Part shown: in pieces, positions 6,211 to 9,949 of the stretch
Layout of the letters: every line of letters begins with the position of its first letter
Position numbering within the stretch: position 1 is the stretch's first letter
From: Bacillota bacterium
GTDB taxonomy: Bacteria; Bacillota; Clostridia; Lachnospirales; Lachnospiraceae
NCBI GenBank assembly: GCA_023389295.1
Contig: JAEWEO010000204.1
Coordinates: 1 to 9,949 of the forward strand
DNA length: 9,949 bases
Direction: 5' to 3'
The notes under the pieces: model-generated
The model's database searches: none
What the model was told of the DNA's origin: nothing
The model's input: only the letters and a program-made list of their open reading frames with translations
Program-made: the position numbers and the translations under genes

Positions 6211-6300
6211 AATAAATTATACCATATATTACATACGTGTGCAATGCCAAATAAAGGTAGGATATCATATATAAGAAAGAGAAGGAGAATCAAGTTAATT

Positions 6301-7938
6301 ATGAGAAAAAGAAAAAGTTGGATATCAGTTTTATTAGTTATTGCCATGGTATGCTCTATGGTATTAACAGGATGTAGTAGTTCTAAAGATAAAAAAACAA
6401 CTTCTGATAACACGGGTGTAGCAAAAGATGATGCCGGTGATACAACTGGCGAAGTTAGTAAAGATGTACCATGGGATACCAATAAGAAGGATACAATTGT
6501 ATTAACCGTTATTAATAATTTCTATACTGCAGGTGAAAAAAAGCTGGCAGAAGATTATATGAAGCTTCATCCGGAAACAGAGGTTGTAGTGGATGTTGTT
6601 TCCGATAATGATGCTTATGTAACAAAAATGCAAACATCGTTAAGTGGTGATAAGAAAAATGCGCCAGATATCGTTCATGGTAATTTTGCAGCAAATGTTT
6701 TTGGGGGAAGTATAGCTGTTGGAACTGATAAAGGATATTTTTATGATATGACAAATATGCTTGATGAAACAAATCCCTATAATGACGGGAAAAAAGTTAA
6801 AGACGTTTTTGAAGAAGCAGATTTAGTTCTTGCACGTAATAATAGCGGCGGAACAACTTTAGGTTTTCTCCCTTTTGATAAGTGCGGCATATCTTTCTTT
6901 TATAATAAAACTATATTTGATAAACTTGGACTAGAGGCACCTAATACATATGAAGGGTTGGTTAAGGTTTGTGAAACTTTAAAAGAGAATGGTTACGATG
7001 CACCCATATCAGCAGGAGCAGAAAGTGAATGGTTGATCAACTTCTTAGCAGATGCTTGCTATCGTAAAGCAGAAGACCAGTTTTTAATTATGCCAGGCGA
7101 TGGTTTATATGATGAAAATACTATGTCAGCCAATGCTAACTTTAAATTTGATGAGAATAATCTGGATTGCGATGCTTTTGTTGTAGATAGTCTTGAAAAA
7201 CAAGCAATCTACGCTAAGGAAAATGGAGTTAATACAAAGGAAAATAAACAGATTTGGACTTTGTTCCAAAACCTCGCAATATATTTTACACAGAACTGGA
7301 TTGCTGCTGAGGGTTCACAGGTTATATCTGATTTTGAATCACAGAATTCACCTATATTATTGAACGGTAGTTGGAACGCAGGACTTATTTTAAGCGATAT
7401 TGCACAATTACCAGCAGAAGATCAGTTTGACTGGGCAACCTTTAATATACAATCCTTTGAAAATACTCCGGAAGGATTTAGTCAAAAAATCAGAGGCTTA
7501 TATGTCTTAGGAAATGCAATGTCAATTATTCAAAAAGATGATAATGATCATATGGAGAGAGTAAAAGATTTTTATAAATTCTGGTATTCACCTACACAGG
7601 CAAAGATTTGCTATGAAGAAACATTATCAAATGGAAATTATGTACAGGGACCAAGTGTTATTAAAGGTGTAGAGTTAGATGCAGATTTGAACGCTAAATT
7701 GGAAGGCTTCATCGCTACAGGTAATGTAAGAACATGGTCATGGGCTTCAGGTCAAACAAGAACATTACAAGCTGATAAACCAATGTATAATGATTTGATA
7801 TCACGTTTATCTGAGGGAAGTCTTGATGTTGATAGCTTCCTTGAGCAGTTAGATCCAATCTATAATACTTATAATGAGGATGGCATTGGTTCGGCAGGAT
7901 TTGACTTAGATCCGGCTACTGCAGATACAGCAAGATAA
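6301..7938 (+). CDS. CUT1 sugar ABC transporter solute-binding lipoprotein
   Basis: Extracellular sugar-binding lipoprotein of an ABC importer, 545 residues with the start chosen, longer than MalE-type proteins (usually about 400-450). Residues 1-24 are a signal peptide (basic MRKRK, hydrophobic core) ending in the lipobox LTGC; Cys25 should be lipidated by Lgt. An acidic, Lys/Thr/Asp-rich linker spans 26-60. The binding fold starts at about 64 (TIVLTVINNFYTAGEKKLAEDY) and carries the family stretch GISFFYNKTIFDKLGL (196-211) and GSWNAG (356-361). An Asp/Ser-rich tail (505-545) is unusual. ATG 6301 is preferred because it gives a normal signal peptide; AAGGAG (6282-6287) lies 13 bases upstream, rather far. 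ATG 6244 has no SD and would put 19 basic residues before the signal. It is first of the three transport genes and followed by two hairpins. Confidence 0.93.
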   Translation: MRKRKSWISVLLVIAMVCSMVLTGCSSSKDKKTTSDNTGVAKDDAGDTTGEVSKDVPWDTNKKDTIVLTVINNFYTAGEKKLAEDYMKLHPETEVVVDVVSDNDAYVTKMQTSLSGDKKNAPDIVHGNFAANVFGGSIAVGTDKGYFYDMTNMLDETNPYNDGKKVKDVFEEADLVLARNNSGGTTLGFLPFDKCGISFFYNKTIFDKLGLEAPNTYEGLVKVCETLKENGYDAPISAGAESEWLINFLADACYRKAEDQFLIMPGDGLYDENTMSANANFKFDENNLDCDAFVVDSLEKQAIYAKENGVNTKENKQIWTLFQNLAIYFTQNWIAAEGSQVISDFESQNSPILLNGSWNAGLILSDIAQLPAEDQFDWATFNIQSFENTPEGFSQKIRGLYVLGNAMSIIQKDDNDHMERVKDFYKFWYSPTQAKICYEETLSNGNYVQGPSVIKGVELDADLNAKLEGFIATGNVRTWSWASGQTRTLQADKPMYNDLISRLSEGSLDVDSFLEQLDPIYNTYNEDGIGSAGFDLDPATADTAR

Positions 7939-7951
7939 TTGATAGATTCAT

Positions 7952-7983
7952 GAGGGTGATGGTAAGAGATTACCTTCACCCTT
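7952..7983 (+). other. Hairpin 1 between binding-protein and permease genes
   Basis: GGGTGA-T-GGTAA (7954-7965) pairs with TTACC-T-TCACCC (7970-7981) around a GAGA loop. A single T-T mismatch interrupts the stem, and two more outer pairs extend it. It begins 14 bases after the binding-protein stop. Only TT follows, so termination should be weak. A stable 3' hairpin here could protect the binding-protein message, as in other malE-type operons. Confidence 0.7.
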
Positions 7984-7990
7984 AATACAT

Positions 7991-8028
7991 GATTCATAAA
8001 ATGTCTGCGAAGCTGACATTTTTGAATC
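7991..8028 (+). other. Hairpin 2 between binding-protein and permease genes
   Basis: GATTCA (7991-7996), a bulged T and AAAATGTC (7998-8005) pair with GACATTTT (8015-8022) and TGAATC (8023-8028). GC/GC pairs (8007-8008, 8012-8013) close a GAA loop past a T-T mismatch. The T-stretch 8019-8023 lies within the stem rather than after it, so at best it is a weak attenuator. Together with hairpin 1 it probably lowers permease expression relative to the binding protein. Confidence 0.65.
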
Positions 8029-8086
8029 TATAATCAGGTCTAAATTAGCTGAGAGTAACATATCAGAGAAGAAAGGAAAAATCCGA

Positions 8087-8116
8087 TTGAAATATATTAG
8101 AATAATTGGATTGTAA
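8087..8116 (+). CDS. Possible nine-residue leader peptide before the permease
   Basis: A TTG codon at 8087 follows AAAGGA (8072-8077) by 9 bases and opens MKYIRIIGL, ending at TAA (8114-8116). The permease ATG at 8126 lies 9 bases further on, in the same frame, and lacks its own SD. Translation of the small ORF followed by reinitiation would explain how the permease is translated. It may equally be a chance ORF, or a former N-terminal extension cut off by a stop. Confidence 0.25.
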   Translation: MKYIRIIGL

Positions 8117-8125
8117 AATGTAAAT

Positions 8126-9001
8126 ATGAATAAAAATAAACAAGCAAAACTATTGCCCTATCTTTTTATTACGCCAACTTTTATTCTTGTAGGTATTTTT
8201 TCTTATTATGCTATTTTTGATACAATTTATACATCCTTTACAGACAGTTCGTTTGGCATACGATCAGAGTGGGTGGGTTTTGATAATTATGTGAGAGCCT
8301 TTCATGATAAAATGTTCATAGAATCATTTCGAAATCAAGCTTTGATTTCAATAACTTCGGTGTTTAATAGTATTTTCTTTCCTTTATTAGCTGCCGAATT
8401 ATTGTTTTTTATCAAACATTCAAGGATCTCCAAAATTATGAAAAGTGCTTTCGTTTTACCAATGCTGGTTCCCTCAATAGTAAATATATTAATATGGAAA
8501 TTCTTATATAAACCTAATATGGGTTTTAATTCGATTTTAAAATTAATTGGGTTGGATAGTTTAACTCAGAATTGGCTAAATGATAAATCAACTGCACTGA
8601 TTTGTATTATTTTAATCGGATTTCCGTTTGTTTCGGGAATGAATTTTTTAATATTTCATTCCGGACTCAATATGGTTGGAAAGGAATTATATGAGGCCGC
8701 TATCGTTGATGGTGCTACAAGTTTAAAAGTAGTTAAATGTATTCATATACCTAATGTAAAATCATCCATTAAGGTAGTTGGAACATTGTCTTTGATCGGT
8801 AGCTTGTCAGGGTTTGGACTTGTTGCGGCAACAACAGGTGGAGGACCGGGCTATGCGACAATCATTCCCGCGCTACAGTTGTATAAGGTTGCCTTTGGTG
8901 ATGGTAATTTTGGGTATGCCTCTACTTTAGGAGTTATCTTGTTTATTGTTATCATGATATTGACAGTAGCTACAAGATTACTTATAAGGGAGGAAGATTA
9001 G
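8126..9001 (+). CDS. CUT1 sugar ABC permease, MalF type
   Basis: Integral membrane subunit of the sugar importer, 291 residues with about six spans (first near 10-33, others near 70-95, 105-125, 155-180, 215-235 and 262-285). The cytoplasmic EAA loop that docks the ATPase is clear: EAAIVDGATSLKVVKCIHIP (190-209). The C-terminal GGGPGYAT (238-245) is also usual for this subunit. The N-terminus lacks the large extra loop of E. coli MalF, as in most Gram-positive members. ATG 8126 gives a normal N-terminus (MNKNKQAKLLPYLF) but has no SD at the right distance; the nearest purine-rich site is at 8072. The next gene starts one base after its stop (ATG 9003), indicating coupling. It partners the binding protein upstream and the permease downstream. 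Confidence 0.95.
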   Translation: MNKNKQAKLLPYLFITPTFILVGIFSYYAIFDTIYTSFTDSSFGIRSEWVGFDNYVRAFHDKMFIESFRNQALISITSVFNSIFFPLLAAELLFFIKHSRISKIMKSAFVLPMLVPSIVNILIWKFLYKPNMGFNSILKLIGLDSLTQNWLNDKSTALICIILIGFPFVSGMNFLIFHSGLNMVGKELYEAAIVDGATSLKVVKCIHIPNVKSSIKVVGTLSLIGSLSGFGLVAATTGGGPGYATIIPALQLYKVAFGDGNFGYASTLGVILFIVIMILTVATRLLIREED

Positions 9002-9002
9002 T

Positions 9003-9836
9003 ATGCAAAAGAGAAAAATTAGTATTGGTTATATCGTAAGTAGATGTTTGTTAATCATTATGTTAATTATAACTTTTTTTCCATTAGTAATGATGATTAA
9101 TATGTCATTAAAGCCAAATGCTTTGATAATGAATGCTTTCCTTGACTTACCAAAGGAAATATACTGGGTTAATTTTATAAAAGCATTTAAATTCGTATTT
9201 CGACCGATTGTTAATTCAATGTATGTATGTATTACTTCTGTGGCATTGATTATCATAGTGGTTGCTATGTCAGGATATGCTTTTGGACAAATGAAGTTTC
9301 GTGGAAAAAAGCTTTTATATGGCTTGCTACTAGCTGTTATGATGATCCCGTATACAATGTTAATTATACCAAATTATAATGTAGTAAAGAATATGAATAT
9401 CTTAAATAAATATTGGGCTCTAATCATCCCTTATGTAGCCGGACAACAGGTTTTTGGTATCATTTTGGCAGAAGCGTTTTATCGAGGGCTTCCAAAAGAT
9501 ATTTTTGAAGCAAGTAGGATTGATGGAGCAAGTGTTGTTGCTACATTTACACGCATTGCCTTACCCTTATCGAAACCTATTCTTATCACAGTAGGTATCA
9601 CCTCTTTTGTATCTATGTATAATGATTATATTTGGCCAACTGTTGTTTTAACTGGCGGTGATAATATGAAAACATTTTGTCAGGTAGTATTTAACAATGC
9701 AGTAGGGAAAGGATCAAGTGATTTAGGCCTTATATCAGCAGCCTTTATTATCGGAACCATTCCATTAGCGATTGCGATTTCCAGCTGTCTAAAATATTAC
9801 ATTGAAGGTATGCTGGTCGGATCAGTAAAAGGTTAA
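9003..9836 (+). CDS. CUT1 sugar ABC permease, MalG type
   Basis: Second membrane subunit of the importer, 277 residues, normal for the family, with six predicted spans (first at about 12-33). The EAA loop is EASRIDGASVVATFTRIALP (169-188). The SFVSMYNDYIWP segment (201-212) and the C-terminal GMLVGSVKG ending are typical of MalG-type permeases. ATG 9003 lies 1 base after the TAG of the previous gene, with GGGAGG (8988-8993) 9 bases upstream inside that gene, so translation is coupled. No ATPase gene follows in the window; CUT1 systems of Gram-positives commonly share an MsmX/MsmK-type ATPase encoded elsewhere. The intron-like sequence starts at the first base after its TAA, leaving the protein intact but cutting it off from any downstream operon partner. 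Confidence 0.95.
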   Translation: MQKRKISIGYIVSRCLLIIMLIITFFPLVMMINMSLKPNALIMNAFLDLPKEIYWVNFIKAFKFVFRPIVNSMYVCITSVALIIIVVAMSGYAFGQMKFRGKKLLYGLLLAVMMIPYTMLIIPNYNVVKNMNILNKYWALIIPYVAGQQVFGIILAEAFYRGLPKDIFEASRIDGASVVATFTRIALPLSKPILITVGITSFVSMYNDYIWPTVVLTGGDNMKTFCQVVFNNAVGKGSSDLGLISAAFIIGTIPLAIAISSCLKYYIEGMLVGSVKG

Positions 9837-9949
9837 GTGCGCCTAGAAAAGGGCGGATAATTTAACGGGTGGAAACCCCGTACGGCAAGGTCCAGCAAAC
9901 CACCGTTAGCGAGTCTTGGGTGTTGTCTGGTAACAGGCAGGGCTAAGCG
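9837..9949 (+). mobile_element. 5' end of a group II intron (partial, continues past window)
   Basis: The sequence changes abruptly at 9837 to GC-richer, structured, non-coding DNA starting with GTGCG, the group II intron 5' consensus GUGYG. It folds at once: CGCCT (9840-9844) with GGGCG, and ACGGG with CCCGT around a short loop. Stretches such as CCACCGTTAGCGAGTCTTGG and GTAACAGGCAGGGCTAAGCG have the look of domain I of bacterial group II introns. Domains II-VI and any reverse transcriptase ORF lie beyond the window, so subclass and activity cannot be judged. The upstream exon is not a terminator hairpin, which argues against a class C intron. Recognition is by pattern and recall, not alignment. 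Confidence 0.78.

Noticed and set aside
6244..6300. ATG at 6244 as the start of the binding-protein gene
   Set aside because: It has no SD and adds 19 mostly basic residues before a signal peptide that is already complete from 6301.
7939..8125. Intrinsic terminator ending the operon after the binding-protein gene
   Set aside because: Neither hairpin is followed by a U-tract, and the genes on both sides belong to one transport system.
9855..9870. TTAAC near 9863 complementary to GTTAA at the end of the last permease gene, as a possible exon-binding site
   Set aside because: Exon-binding sites lie much deeper in domain I, usually 200-300 bases in. A five-base match in AT-rich sequence is expected by chance.

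Overview
The window looks like chromosomal DNA from a low-GC, Gram-positive, probably spore-forming anaerobe of the Clostridia, perhaps a Lachnospiraceae relative of the Lachnoclostridium/Anaerocolumna type. This is inference from the AT-rich intergenic DNA, GTG/TTG starts with purine-rich Shine-Dalgarno (SD) sequences, the clostridial form of Lgt, and a sugar ABC operon with its own LacI-type regulator but no ATPase gene. No gene is diagnostic at species level.

Layout. (1) 1-700: a small Pro/Gly/Asn/Gln-rich protein with an aromatic, Cys-bracketed C-terminal module. It sits behind a possible late-sporulation (sigma-K-like) promoter and is closed by a large hairpin terminator shared with the convergent gene. 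(2) 694-3295, minus strand: lgt (prolipoprotein diacylglyceryl transferase) with its own terminator, then a single-span membrane GGDEF-EAL protein. In the latter the EAL residues look intact, the GGDEF inhibitory site has lost its Asp, and the 5' end is uncertain. (3) 3370-4834, plus strand: a YhbD-type (DUF4004) HTH regulator and a bactofilin-like beta-helix protein. They are transcribed from a promoter embedded in a striking near-perfect 21-bp direct repeat with a 32-bp period, and are followed by a strong terminator. (4) 4835-9836, plus strand: a LacI-family regulator behind a perfect-consensus sigma-A promoter, flanked by two CG-centred palindromes that are probable operators. Then come a lipoprotein solute-binding protein and two MalF/MalG-type permeases, a CUT1 carbohydrate importer. 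Two stable hairpins separate the binding protein from the permeases. (5) 9837-9949: the 5' end of what looks like a group II intron, starting at the base after the stop codon of the last permease and running off the window.

How the parts work together. The LacI protein probably senses a sugar and controls itself and the importer. The binding protein captures the sugar outside the cell and the two permeases carry it in. Energy probably comes from a shared MsmX/MsmK-like ATPase encoded elsewhere. Lgt from the same window would lipidate the binding protein at Cys25. The sugar cannot be named from the sequence.

I see no CRISPR array, tRNA, rRNA, phage gene or defence locus. The least ordinary items are the intron placed at the stop codon, the repeat promoter of the bactofilin operon, the unexplained structured open leader before the binding-protein gene, and the low-complexity protein with its aromatic tail.
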